Shown: positions 36,580 through 45,521 of the stretch, one piece after another
Position numbering within the stretch: the stretch's first letter is position 1
How the letters are laid out: each line of letters starts with the position of its first letter
DNA from: an uncultured Granulosicoccaceae bacterium
GTDB taxonomy: Bacteria; Pseudomonadota; Gammaproteobacteria; Granulosicoccales; Granulosicoccaceae
Assembly (NCBI GenBank): GCA_938007995.1
Contig: CALLLW010000056.1
Coordinates: 1 to 64,000, forward strand
Direction of reading: 5' to 3'
DNA length: 64,000 nucleotides
Made by a program: the position numbers and the translations under genes
Notes under the pieces: model-generated
Told to the model about the DNA's origin: nothing
Databases searched by the model: none
What the model saw: only the letters and a program-made list of their open reading frames with translations

Positions 36580-37932
36580 CTAAAAAAACACTGACAGTAA
36601 AGCCGCTGCCAACGCTGACATCACAAGTATCACCGCTATAGATTGATGATAGATAAAAGCAGCAATACCACATAGCACACTCAATAGAGCAACCCGCCAG
36701 TCAATCGAGCTTAGCGTTGGTGTCCAGAGTGTCAGTAAGCCGTGCTTGATCGGCTCCACCTGTCGAAACAAAACGTGAAGTGCGAACCAGACAGACAAAT
36801 TCAGAATCACTCCCACCACAGCTGCCGTTATAGCCGACATCGCGCCTTTTAGCCTCGGCTGATCGCTGAGCCAGTCAATGTAGGGAGCACCGGCAAAAAT
36901 CCATAAAAAGCACGGTATAAAAGTCACCCACAAAGTCATCAATGCTGCACCGGCAGCAAGTGCAAACCCGCCCTCCTTAAACCCTGCCAGAAAAGCGACA
37001 AACTCGGTAACCAGAATCAGTGGACCGGGCGTTGTCTCTGCAAGCCCGAGCCCGTCCATCATCTCACCCGCAGTCAGCCAGCCATAGTGAGTGACCATGT
37101 CCTGCGCAAGGTAGGCGAGAACTGCGTAAGCGCCACCAAAAGTTACTACTGCAAGTTGTGAGAAGAATGCCCCAACCTGCAGCAACAGATCATGTGCACC
37201 AAGCGTCCACAAGCCGATAAACGGCAACACCCAAAGAACCAGCCAGACAACGACTGTAGATATCGTGGAGCGAAATTGATGTGCATCGGGGGCTGCGATG
37301 TGTTCACTGACAGTATTGTGATTTTTGCTACGCAGAAAACCATACAGTGCAGCCGCTGCAATGATAAGCGGGAACGATACGTTAAAGAAAAAGATCATTA
37401 TAAAAGCCAGTACTGCGACAGCCCAATGCTCAGCATTGGTCAAGGCTTTTTTTGCCACTCGTAACAATGCTTCGATAACAACAATAATAACTGCCGCCTT
37501 TATTCCAAGAAACAAAGTTTCTACCAGGCCCACCTTGCCGTACAGCGAATAGATAATGGCGAAGATGAATACCACTAAAGCACCTGGCACCACAAACAAC
37601 AACCCTGCTACCAAGCCACCTCGAACACCGTGCAGTTTCCAACCTGAATAGGTTGCAAGTTGCATTGCTTCGGGACCGGGCAACAACATACAAAAACTCA
37701 ATGCACTCAAGTACTGCTTTTCAGTGAGCCATTTCTTTTCTGCAACAACGATTTTATGCATTAACGCAATTTGTGCCGCTGGACCACCAAACGACAATAG
37801 TCCGATTTTTAGCCAGACAAGAAATGCCTGTGTTAATGAAGGCTGCAGACCGGAACAATCAGATTCATGCGGGAATTTATCTGCATTACTATCACCTGAC
37901 TGGCTGAATTGCTGTTTCGATTTTTTCTCCAT
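36580..37932 (-). CDS. chrA: Chromate transporter ChrA (two-domain CHR family)
   Basis: Exports chromate from the cytoplasm. About 450 residues with two homologous halves, each opening with the family motif: LKIGLLSFGGPAAQIALMHK near residue 50 and FSQLAVVTFGGAYAVLAYLAQ near 240. PGPEAMQLATYSGW and ETTPGPLILVTEFVAFLAG are the matching second motifs. About 10-12 helices. The ATG at 37932 lies six bases after chrB's stop codon. The longer frame to 37971 overlaps chrB. Coexpressed with chrB, forming a chromate-resistance unit. Confidence 0.92.
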   Translation of the reverse strand: MEKKSKQQFSQSGDSNADKFPHESDCSGLQPSLTQAFLVWLKIGLLSFGGPAAQIALMHKIVVAEKKWLTEKQYLSALSFCMLLPGPEAMQLATYSGWKLHGVRGGLVAGLLFVVPGALVVFIFAIIYSLYGKVGLVETLFLGIKAAVIIVVIEALLRVAKKALTNAEHWAVAVLAFIMIFFFNVSFPLIIAAAALYGFLRSKNHNTVSEHIAAPDAHQFRSTISTVVVWLVLWVLPFIGLWTLGAHDLLLQVGAFFSQLAVVTFGGAYAVLAYLAQDMVTHYGWLTAGEMMDGLGLAETTPGPLILVTEFVAFLAGFKEGGFALAAGAALMTLWVTFIPCFLWIFAGAPYIDWLSDQPRLKGAMSAITAAVVGVILNLSVWFALHVLFRQVEPIKHGLLTLWTPTLSSIDWRVALLSVLCGIAAFIYHQSIAVILVMSALAAALLSVFF

Positions 37933-37937
37933 GTGGA

Positions 37938-38780
37938 CTACCTTGATCCAGCATGACCGGCACCGGACCAATCGTGCTTTTCATCATAGGCATCCCGCGC
38001 CCAGCGATACATTGCATCATAGAGGTGCATACCCGCTTCAAGCTGTTCGAGATCATCACTGTACTGGCGTGATAAACCCAGCGACATCGCCATCAAACCA
38101 GCACACTGTGGTGCGAGATCAAGCTGGTCAGTGTCCGCTCCGCGTATTACAGTTGCCAGTCGACCAAGCGCTTCAGCGGGTTTGCTATCACCTCGCAACC
38201 CAAATTCCTGCAGCATCGTGTCAAAGGTACAGCCGGAATCACGATGGGTGAAGCGTACATCTTCAACATCAAACGCCGTGGCATTAAACTTTTCAGCCAC
38301 AAGCTTTACCTGTGAACCGGTAACAAACATAAACTTCGCTTCAAGATCAACAAACCGCCTGATCAGCCACGCACAGGCAATGCGATCAACCTTTGGCCGG
38401 GTTCTGGTGACCCAAACGGACTGCCCGCCACCATTACGCGGAACATCGTTAGTCATCAGCATTCCAGCATCACGCCAGCCAAATTGCCCACCTTCAAGCA
38501 CCTCGGCAGCCACTCCTTTTGACCTGAGCAATGCCGCAACACCTTCGCTAATTTTAAGGCCTTTCTGGCAATAGACAACGGCACGCTGTCCGCCAGTGTC
38601 AGCAGCGATAGCATCAATCTGATCGACTACAGACGGAAACTCACGGCGAATAGCACAAGGTATTAAGCGCGGATCGTCATCGAAATCTTCACCATTGCGT
38701 ACATCGATGATGGCTGGAGCTGCAGGAGTTCCGACAAGACGGGATAACTGTGAAACGGATATCTGTACCGGTGACGTCAT
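37938..38780 (-). CDS. chrB: Rhodanese-ChrB fusion protein, chromate resistance
   Basis: 280 residues. The first 115 form a rhodanese domain with the active-site loop VVYCQKGLKIS (catalytic Cys). The rest matches the C-terminal ChrB domain: WVTRTRPKVDRIACAWLIRR, FDVEDVRFTHRDSGCTFDTM, and YDAMYRWARD near the end. Canonical ChrB has a different N-terminal domain and acts as a chromate-responsive regulator; the rhodanese version may do redox or sulfur chemistry instead. Its role here is inferred from its position 5 bases before chrA. GGGAAGG seven bases before the ATG at 38780 fixes the start. Confidence 0.85.
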   Translation of the reverse strand: MTSPVQISVSQLSRLVGTPAAPAIIDVRNGEDFDDDPRLIPCAIRREFPSVVDQIDAIAADTGGQRAVVYCQKGLKISEGVAALLRSKGVAAEVLEGGQFGWRDAGMLMTNDVPRNGGGQSVWVTRTRPKVDRIACAWLIRRFVDLEAKFMFVTGSQVKLVAEKFNATAFDVEDVRFTHRDSGCTFDTMLQEFGLRGDSKPAEALGRLATVIRGADTDQLDLAPQCAGLMAMSLGLSRQYSDDLEQLEAGMHLYDAMYRWARDAYDEKHDWSGAGHAGSR

Positions 38781-39050
38781 AACGCATCCTTCCCTATTTT
38801 CAGGGTTAACGAATACTGTACCGATGTTTACCGGTACGGTCAGTAGTTGGATGCGAATCTTCAGCTGACGCCTCAAGAGGCGTTCGCAGCCCCTTGTCGA
38901 TATTCTCTATAATCCTGATGGCAGGATCAAGTCAATTGACTGGTACTATGCATTAAAGGTGTAATATCAGTAATTTGCAATCAGCACGGTCAGTGATACT
39001 TCATGTCCGTCCGGATTGCAATCATATCTATTGTTTGACACGCAGCCATA

Positions 39051-39777
39051 CAAGATAACAACGTCTCTACCGGCCAACTTAAAGAAATCCGTCAGCGCGG
39101 GTGCCTGATTATCCGCAACGTGTTTGAAAGCCAACAGGCAGAAGACTGGAATAGCGAGCTTGGCGATTATCTCAATAACAATAACTACTACAACAAACAA
39201 AAAGAAAAAGCCGGCCTCGATAACTACTTTGATAATCTCCAAGACGCAAAGCCGCAGATATTTGGCGTCTATTGGTCTCGCCCACAGGTGCTAGCCAGAC
39301 AAGCGCACTCAATGGCTGTAACCAAACGTTTTTAAACAACTTATGGGATGTATCAGCTCCCGCCGGCGCAGAGTTCAATTCCGATCTTGACTACACCTAT
39401 GCCAATCGCACACGACGCCGCGCACCGGGTGACAAGACACTGGGCTGTTACCGCACGTAGATGCAGGATCTTACGAGCGATGGGTTGACCCGGCTTTTCA
39501 GCCATCCAGACTGTCAAGCCGGGAGACACCGTCTGGTGGCACCCGGATGTTGTCCATTCTGTCGGAAGTGAACATCGCGGTAACAACTATGCGAATGTGA
39601 TCTACATTGGTGCAAGCCCTGCATGTGCAAAAAAACAAAGCATATGCACAACGCCAGGCAGCGTACTTTTTATCTGGCAAAAGCGCGCCCGACTTTGCCG
39701 CATAGGACTATGAAGGTCGCGCGACACTGAACGACCTGACTGATCCTGGTAAAAAACAAATGCTTAATGCCAATTAA
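39051..39777 (+). pseudogene. Decayed DUF1479 (YbiU-like) gene
   Basis: Remnant of a DUF1479 protein, related to Fe(II)/2-oxoglutarate enzymes. Fragments in order: QLKEIRQRGCLIIRNVFESQ, FGVYWSRPQVLARQA, then after a frameshift FLNNLWDV and YANRTRRRAPGDKT. After another shift come LPHVDAGSYERWVDPAFQ and VKPGDTVWWHPDVVHSVG, with a large piece missing between these two. The end reads KAYAQRQAAYFLSGKSAPDF, a TAG stop near 39700, and DYEGRATLNDLTDPGKKQ. The N-terminal 50 or so residues are absent (in-frame TGA at 39036). At least three frame changes and one internal stop make it non-functional. Homology is from memory of E. coli YbiU. Confidence 0.85.
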
Positions 39778-39841
39778 GAGTTTCAAGCTAGAAGTTTGTA
39801 GCTGCAAAATACAGCTACGAGCAGATCATGCCCTAAAATCA

Positions 39842-40534
39842 TTAAGCTGCAAGCTTACCCTTACGTCCCATGCCGTCGTACATATCGAGCAATGTATTAA
39901 ACCATCGCAATACCGCCGTATCACCGCTCAGGTAATCTGTACTGCTGGTTGTATTTAACCACTGCAGTGCACCAAAAACTGCGTAGTCGGCAAATAGTGG
40001 CGTCGCACCACCAATAAATGACTGGGTTTTCAGGGTCATTTCTAATGGCGTTAACGCTTTAGTTAATCCGTCAGCATTCTTCGGGTGCTTTGCTGAAAAC
40101 TCTTCAAGTGTACAACCGAACATTTTCTCACGGGTTGTGCGAAAGAATTCCTGATCTGCAGGCGCTAACGCTTTGTAGATGTCCATCAGGCAAAGTTTTG
40201 CGACTTCAGGATGAAGAGTGACCACCGACCAGTTGACAATTTGCAGTGACAGCGCCTCGCCTGCAGCACCACCAAACAGACTGGGCTTGTCTGCGTAGTT
40301 TGCTTCCAGGTACTTTGCGATCTCAAAGCTCTCTTCGACCACATTGTCACCGTCTCTGATTACCGGCACCCGTCTAGAATCACCGCCTTCAGTCGCAGCC
40401 ACTTCCGTGAAAGGCACTGGTATGGTTTCCCACTGCAACCCTTTATGGGCGACAGCCATACGGACTTTCCAGCAATGCGGGCTGAAAAGATGTTTCTGGT
40501 CTGCGCCACAAAGCTCGTAAATCTGGATAGTCAT
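39842..40534 (-). CDS. Glutathione S-transferase family protein
   Basis: 230 residues. The N-terminal thioredoxin-fold half has FSPHCWKVRMAVAHKGLQW, with Ser-Pro-x-Cys at the glutathione site, and RRVPVIRDGDNVVEESFEIAKYL (cis-Pro and Glu-Ser of the glutathione-binding site). The C-terminal helical half has GGATPLFADYAVFGALQW. The SPHCWK arrangement points to the class of bacterial beta-etherase/omega-like enzymes. Substrate unknown. The ATG at 40534 has a GGGAA site eight bases upstream; the frame is open to 40561. Confidence 0.86.
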   Translation of the reverse strand: MTIQIYELCGADQKHLFSPHCWKVRMAVAHKGLQWETIPVPFTEVAATEGGDSRRVPVIRDGDNVVEESFEIAKYLEANYADKPSLFGGAAGEALSLQIVNWSVVTLHPEVAKLCLMDIYKALAPADQEFFRTTREKMFGCTLEEFSAKHPKNADGLTKALTPLEMTLKTQSFIGGATPLFADYAVFGALQWLNTTSSTDYLSGDTAVLRWFNTLLDMYDGMGRKGKLAA

Positions 40535-40663
40535 TTTGAATTCCCGTTGTTCCTGAGACAATGAAGTTTGCCGTTTTAACGGCAGACTTTACCACATCAA
40601 CCCGCAATAATGCGCACGGGTGAACATTCAACGAGATCTACTCACAGACTACAAACATACCGC

Positions 40664-41002
40664 TCAATCAAGGATGATCATACCTTCAAATATTGACACA
40701 AAAGTTGCGTCATCAGCGGCAACGCGCGATCCCTGAACTGGCAATCCAAAAGGATAATCATAGCGCCGGCGCGTGCTGCCATCGGCCGGATTAATTGACC
40801 TGACGGTAAAGTTACGCACATCATTTATCGCAAGTGTGGAACCCACGACCTGACAGGTGGTTTCATTCTCCCAGCCCCGTCCGTCGCCATCAGGATCAGA
40901 TTCATCAGTAATACACATTTCCATCATCTGTGCAGATGTCGGAGCGATACTGACCAACAACCAACCCAGGAACACAACAACTGCCGCAACTTTACTACTC
41001 AT
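40664..41002 (-). CDS. Small secreted protein with DPDGDG/GWEN motif
   Basis: 112 residues with a signal peptide (SSKVAAVVVFLGWLLVSIAPTSAQ). The first mature segment contains DESDPDGDGRGWENETTC, a short acidic motif that I recall seeing in extracellular proteins of marine Gammaproteobacteria beside polysaccharide-binding modules. The remaining 70 residues look beta-rich (RNFTVRSINPADGSTRRRYD). No catalytic site seen. ATG at 41002 or, two codons earlier, 41008. Function unknown; probably periplasmic or secreted. Confidence 0.6.
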   Translation of the reverse strand: MSSKVAAVVVFLGWLLVSIAPTSAQMMEMCITDESDPDGDGRGWENETTCQVVGSTLAINDVRNFTVRSINPADGSTRRRYDYPFGLPVQGSRVAADDATFVSIFEGMIILD

Positions 41003-41173
41003 GTGCACTACACCTGATCAAATTCAAGTAAATAAAACAACACCAACTATCAATCCTTTATGGCGCAAGATGTAACCCAACAACATGCGACAATCTCATA
41101 GATACGATCAAATGTTTTCTTATTATGAGAATCAGATCGTGGTCGAGGGTATGCTGCTTGCGGTGCTCCGGCA

Positions 41174-41560
41174 ATGTCTTCTATCTACGTGCTCTCCAAT
41201 CCATCAATGCCGGGTCTGGTAAAGATTGGACTAACCAAACACTCAGCGCCCAAGCGCGCCGGGGAACTATTCACTACCGGCGTACCGGCCCCTTTTGTGG
41301 TCGATGGCTCATGGCACATACCCGATGCCGCGCTTTCCCGTACTGAAGCCGATATTCATCGTGAGTTAGCTGCCTATCGCTATCGGCACAACAGAGAGTT
41401 TTTCTTACTGGAGTCAGAAGAAGCCACAGAGGCCATTGATCAGTTTGTACGTAAAAATGGCTTAATGAACAAGGATGGTAATCTGACGCAGATTCAGGCG
41501 TGGGGCGTACTGACCGTAGCACTGGGCATAATCGGGCTCGCAGTGTTTATTGCCAGTTAA
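41174..41560 (+). CDS. GIY-YIG (T5orf172-type) domain protein with C-terminal membrane helix
   Basis: 128 residues. The N-terminal 90 match the T5orf172/Mug113 branch of the GIY-YIG fold: SIYVLSNPSMPGLVKIGLTK, the RAGELFTTGVPAPF strand-helix, SRTEADIHRELAAYRYR with the likely catalytic Glu, and NREFFLL. A hydrophobic helix WGVLTVALGIIGLAVFIAS ends the protein. GIY-YIG domains are usually nucleases, and a membrane tail on one is unusual. The role is not known. ATG at 41174 without a strong ribosome site. Confidence 0.8.
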   Translation: MSSIYVLSNPSMPGLVKIGLTKHSAPKRAGELFTTGVPAPFVVDGSWHIPDAALSRTEADIHRELAAYRYRHNREFFLLESEEATEAIDQFVRKNGLMNKDGNLTQIQAWGVLTVALGIIGLAVFIAS

Positions 41561-41665
41561 GATCTTCGCGCTTTTAATCAACCTTGCTGTACAAAAAAAT
41601 ATGTTGCGCGAGTTGATGCTACAACCACCGGGCACTTACGTACAGCTTGCCGATATTCGATAGCT

Positions 41666-42415
41666 CTATGCCACCCACTGTGCCAACTCAAGCACCAATA
41701 CGGTAGAAGCACCACCAATCAAATAAAGAAGCGGACCGTCCCAGGTATGCGGCGATAGCGCTTCAGCCAGAGTCATTGCAATGGGAATGATCAGTAATCC
41801 GATCGTCATCTGTACTGCCGTTAACTGCTCTGATAACAGCAATATTGCGAGTACGCCACTCAGAAACACACACAAACTTCCTTCAACAGAACGAGTGTAC
41901 TTCCGCTCTGTGAACAAGGCACTCACGGTGTACTTACGCTTGCCGAACCGAACACCAATCGGCTCTGCCAGTCCGTCTCCGATACCTGCAACCAACACTG
42001 TGATATATATCAATACCACCTTTTCATAACTCGATAGCCAGGCAACCATTGCTATCAGCACCAGATAGGTGACAACTATCTGTGTGGTGATCCAGATTAG
42101 CGTAAACGGCCTATCTTCCGGTCGATCAATAGCTGAATAGGCCGTCGCTAAAAAGCCGGACTTACTTCTAAACGGTTCAGATAAAACACCCAGGCATATC
42201 AACACAACGGCACCGCTGATTAATGTTGTGTGTGCGGATGATTCAAATGGAAGGCGCTCAGCCAGATAAACTGGCAGGAAAAAGAAAACAAAGTGAAATA
42301 TCTTGCGCGTATAGTTAACTTTGACGCCCTTTTGCACCAGCCACTTACCCAGAGCAAAAGCGGCTAGAAAAAACACGACAACCTTGAGTATCTCTCCAAT
42401 CCAGAAGTTGCTCAT
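41666..42415 (-). CDS. CTP-type lipid kinase of the phytol/dolichol kinase family
   Basis: 249 residues and about seven helices. The signature VAGIGDGLAEPIGVRFGKRKY followed by TRSVEGSLCVFLSG is the CTP-binding motif of the SEC59/VTE5/DGK1 family of membrane kinases (dolichol, phytol, diacylglycerol). The KIFHF motif near residue 38 is also typical. Bacterial substrates are mostly undetermined; an isoprenoid alcohol or diacylglycerol is plausible. Divergent from apaG, last gene of the accessory segment. Confidence 0.78.
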   Translation of the reverse strand: MSNFWIGEILKVVVFFLAAFALGKWLVQKGVKVNYTRKIFHFVFFFLPVYLAERLPFESSAHTTLISGAVVLICLGVLSEPFRSKSGFLATAYSAIDRPEDRPFTLIWITTQIVVTYLVLIAMVAWLSSYEKVVLIYITVLVAGIGDGLAEPIGVRFGKRKYTVSALFTERKYTRSVEGSLCVFLSGVLAILLLSEQLTAVQMTIGLLIIPIAMTLAEALSPHTWDGPLLYLIGGASTVLVLELAQWVA

Positions 42416-42837
42416 TACAAATCACCCTGTGGGTATCGGTAGTTACCGTCATTCATGTAGGTCACAGATTTCGCTTCGCTATCGATTGTTGTTCAAATTC
42501 ATAATTTTAAAACAATAGATTTGCTGTCACATTCGTCGCGATCACACTGCAAAATCTGATTAGGATTGAGATCAATAGTAGCAATTCAGACAACTTGAAG
42601 ACTGAGCTTGAGTGCAGCTGAATCCCATGGTATCCAGACAACGTGGACGCACCACTCTGGTACGCCTGCGGCCGTCCGGAGGCCAGATATTGTTATAAAA
42701 CCCTGGAATCAGTATGTGAGCCGAGTTTATGCCAGAAAATGCTGGACGAGCAGGCGCCAAAGTGGCGCAATCGTTAACAACGTAAGATTTGATAGCAGAT
42801 AGAATACAGAAACCCTGCGCCACTGCCCGGAACAACT
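42416..42837. promoter_or_regulatory. Divergent intergenic region before apaG
   Basis: A 422-base gap between the lipid kinase gene (minus) and apaG (plus). An open frame on the minus strand (42572-42892) runs through the apaG start and looks random. No hairpin, RNA gene or repeat stands out. The region must hold promoters for both flanking genes. It marks the right edge of the accessory segment. Confidence 0.45.
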
Positions 42838-43251
42838 GTGACTGACGATACCAAGCCATTAGCACCTGCTGCAGATACCTTCGCAAGTACAATTAAAGTC
42901 GATGTGGCGACCCGATACCTCGAAAGCGACTCAGACCCCGCAGAAGACAAATTTGTCTTTGCCTATACTATCACCATCACTAACCGTGGTGATGTTGCAG
43001 CCAAGCTACTGACACGACACTGGATCATTACCCACGGCAACGGCAAGACACAGGAAGTCAAAGGCGAAGGCGTGGTTGGTGAGCAGCCGCTGATCAAACC
43101 GGGTCAAGGCTATCAGTACACCAGCGGCACGATACTCGAAACCCCGGTCGGCACCATGGGTGGTAGTTATCAGATGATTGATGAAACCGGACAGCAGTTT
43201 GATGCAACCATACCGGACTTTGTTTTGTCTGGCCCGCATACGCTGCACTAA
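42838..43251 (+). CDS. apaG: ApaG protein
   Basis: 137 residues with the conserved fibronectin-like ApaG core: FAYTITITNRGDVAAKLL, RHWIITHGNGK, VKGEGVVGEQPLIKPG and YTSGTILETPVGTMGG. Linked to apaH in most proteobacteria. Its biochemical role is unsettled: the family has been tied to divalent-cation tolerance and nucleotide binding. Start is GTG at 42838. In E. coli it follows rsmA directly; here it lies on the far side of the accessory segment. Confidence 0.93.
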   Translation: MTDDTKPLAPAADTFASTIKVDVATRYLESDSDPAEDKFVFAYTITITNRGDVAAKLLTRHWIITHGNGKTQEVKGEGVVGEQPLIKPGQGYQYTSGTILETPVGTMGGSYQMIDETGQQFDATIPDFVLSGPHTLH

Positions 43252-43289
43252 AGAACAGTTACTGCACTCCTTCAGGGCAGATCACAGTT

Positions 43290-44093
43290 TTGGCCACTTA
43301 TGTTATCGGCGATGTTCACGGCAATCATGACCCTTTGTGTCGACTGCTTGAGAAGATAAAATTTGATCAATGCAATGATCGCCTGCTGTTTGTTGGAGAC
43401 CTGGTCAATCGTGGGCCAAAGTCACTTGAGACGCTTAGATTTATAATCAGCCTTGGCGACAGCGCCGTTTCTGTACTTGGTAATCACGATTTTCACCTGC
43501 TAGCTTTGCACTACGGAGTGCGTAAACGCAAGGCGAAAGACAATTCACTCTCGCAAATCCTCGATGCCAACGACGTAAACGAACTGATCAACGGGCTTCA
43601 GTCACAACCGCTGATTCATATTGAAGAGAAAACTATTCTGGTACACGCTGGTATTCATCCAGCATGGAATATCGATACACTCCTTTCACTCAAAAATGAA
43701 CTTGAATCATCAGTCGCAGCAATCAGTGAAAAAGCGGCATTACTATCATTATATGGCGACACCAGTGGCAACTGGACGAATGCAGAAAATTCACCGGATC
43801 GATTGAAGTATGCGCTGAATGTATTAACTCGAATGCGGTACTGCGAAGCCGATGCGTCACCCGAATACCTGTGCAGCGATTCACCCGGCAATCAACCGGA
43901 ACACCTGACCCCGTGGTTTGAAATACACAACCCACACCTGACTGACTATACAATTTTTTTCGGACACTGGGCCGCTCTCGGTTATCACCAACACAAGAAC
44001 ATCTACGCTCTCGACAGCGGGTGTGTCTGGGGCAATGCACTCAGCGCCCTAAGACTAAAAGACAAAAAATTGTTTCAGGTAAGCTGCAAGTAA
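43290..44093 (+). CDS. apaH: Diadenosine tetraphosphatase (symmetrical)
   Basis: Hydrolyses Ap4A to two ADP. All metallophosphatase motifs are present: GDVHGNHD, GDLVNRGPKS, GNHD, the histidines in VHAGIHP and FGHWAALGY, and the final LDSGCVWGNALSALRL. 267 residues, normal for ApaH. The frame opens with TTG at 43290, which gives a natural start LATYVIGDVHG, and GGGCAG precedes it by about ten bases. It lies 38 bases after apaG. Confidence 0.94.
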   Translation: MATYVIGDVHGNHDPLCRLLEKIKFDQCNDRLLFVGDLVNRGPKSLETLRFIISLGDSAVSVLGNHDFHLLALHYGVRKRKAKDNSLSQILDANDVNELINGLQSQPLIHIEEKTILVHAGIHPAWNIDTLLSLKNELESSVAAISEKAALLSLYGDTSGNWTNAENSPDRLKYALNVLTRMRYCEADASPEYLCSDSPGNQPEHLTPWFEIHNPHLTDYTIFFGHWAALGYHQHKNIYALDSGCVWGNALSALRLKDKKLFQVSCK

Positions 44094-44176
44094 AGTCAGA
44101 CAACCTGATAAAGTGAGCCAGATAAAGTGAACTTGAGTAAGCACGCCTACCCTAACACCAGGCACGTTTCAGTTTC

Positions 44177-44938
44177 TCAGCTCGATAAATACAGAATAGA
44201 TTGATAGGCAAATTCAATCTCCCCACCGCACTCATATTGTGAAAACAATTTCTCAGCCTCTGCCACTAAATCAATCAGCTCTTTTGTACCCTCTTCAGGC
44301 GTGTATGAAGATGACTTCATTCGACCAATAAAAGACGCAAGATCAAAGCACTGGACATAATCAAAACAGAACTTTTGCATTTGCCGCTGTCGCATGAATG
44401 ACTTTATATCGGCATCACAGATACTACGGTGATTGACCTCTGCATACTCAGCCAGATTAGAAGTTAACATGGCATCGTAATCACGCTGAAACCCCGAACA
44501 TGTTTCTCTTTGATTCCAGATAAGCGCTATCCGGCCATCAGGCTTCAATATGCGGTTGAATTCTTCCTTTGCACTTTCACTGTCAAACCAGTGAAAAGCC
44601 TGTGCCGCCGTGACTAAGTCGATTGAACCATCGGCAAGCCCGGTAGATGCCGATTCACCATCAACACTGATGAATTTCTTGTATTGACCCAGCAGCTCTT
44701 CAGCCGCCTGGCGCATTTCTCTATTCGGTTCAACACCAGCCACCTGTAGATCTTTCGCCAGCAGCAGTTCAGTGAGTTTTCCAGTGCCTGATCCCACATC
44801 TGCAATCACAGAGCCTGCATTAAGCTGGCACTCAAGAACAATTTTCTCAACCAACCCGGCCGGATAAGATGGCCGATACCTCACATAGTTGTAAACCCTG
44901 TCAGAAAACCTTTCTGTTGAGCTGACATTACTATGCAT
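44177..44938 (-). CDS. SAM-dependent methyltransferase
   Basis: 253 residues, class I fold. SAM motif I is VIADVGSGTGKLTELLL with the acidic residue in VEPNREM, then DLVTAAQAFHWFD and ILKPDGRIALIWNQRE. This is the 'Methyltransf_11/UbiE-like' type that acts on small molecules. The N-terminal FSDRVYNYVRYRPSYP is common in this subgroup. Substrate unknown. It is last in the rlmI-lgt-thyA-folA run and converges with apaH. Confidence 0.86.
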   Translation of the reverse strand: MHSNVSSTERFSDRVYNYVRYRPSYPAGLVEKIVLECQLNAGSVIADVGSGTGKLTELLLAKDLQVAGVEPNREMRQAAEELLGQYKKFISVDGESASTGLADGSIDLVTAAQAFHWFDSESAKEEFNRILKPDGRIALIWNQRETCSGFQRDYDAMLTSNLAEYAEVNHRSICDADIKSFMRQRQMQKFCFDYVQCFDLASFIGRMKSSSYTPEEGTKELIDLVAEAEKLFSQYECGGEIEFAYQSILYLSS

Positions 44939-44979
44939 ATCAGACCCCCGGGCAATTCAACCGTTGTGTTGTTTTGCGA

Positions 44980-45480
44980 TCATGAGGCTTTGCGTTCCAG
45001 CACTTTATATACGTACTGCAAACCGCCATCCGGTGTTTCATCATGACTTTCACTGGAAACCTCATACCATTCATCCGGCTGGTAACTGTTCAACCAGGTA
45101 TCCCCATCTTGAAACTCATGATCAATAACAGTCAGATAGAGTCGGTCTGTCAACGGCATAGCGGCCTCACAGACAGATGCACCACCGACCACCATCACTT
45201 CCTCAGTGCTGTGGGAGGCGGCTAAATCAAGTGCGTGTTGTAGCGACTCTGCAACTTGTACCCCGCTGACAGACCAGTCTTTATTACGAGTAATGACTAT
45301 ATTCTGCCTGCCAGGCAATGGCTTACCGATGGAGTCAAAGGTCTTGCGCCCCATGATCACCGGCTTACCCATGGTTATTCGCTTGAAGTATTGCAAGTCA
45401 GCAGAAATGTGCCACGGCATACCTCCGTCTTTACCAATAAGACGGTTGTTATCCATTGCCATAACCATTGATATTTGCAT
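44980..45480 (-). CDS. folA: Dihydrofolate reductase
   Basis: Reduces dihydrofolate to tetrahydrofolate with NADPH. Motifs MAMDNNRLIGKDGGMPW, VIMGRKTFDSIGKPLPGR and VVGGASVCEAAMPLTDRLYL are canonical; the catalytic acidic residue falls in the HISADLQYF helix. 166 residues. Close to apaH and convergent with it, as in E. coli. Its neighbour thyA produces its substrate dihydrofolate. Confidence 0.96.
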   Translation of the reverse strand: MQISMVMAMDNNRLIGKDGGMPWHISADLQYFKRITMGKPVIMGRKTFDSIGKPLPGRQNIVITRNKDWSVSGVQVAESLQHALDLAASHSTEEVMVVGGASVCEAAMPLTDRLYLTVIDHEFQDGDTWLNSYQPDEWYEVSSESHDETPDGGLQYVYKVLERKAS

Positions 45481-45521
45481 GAGCGTTTAGAGTTATCCCG
45501 TGTTTTTATAGGAAAATGAAA

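Noticed and set aside
42572-42892. 106-codon minus-strand frame overlapping the apaG start
   Set aside because: Runs antisense through apaG, with Cys/Arg-rich random-looking sequence.
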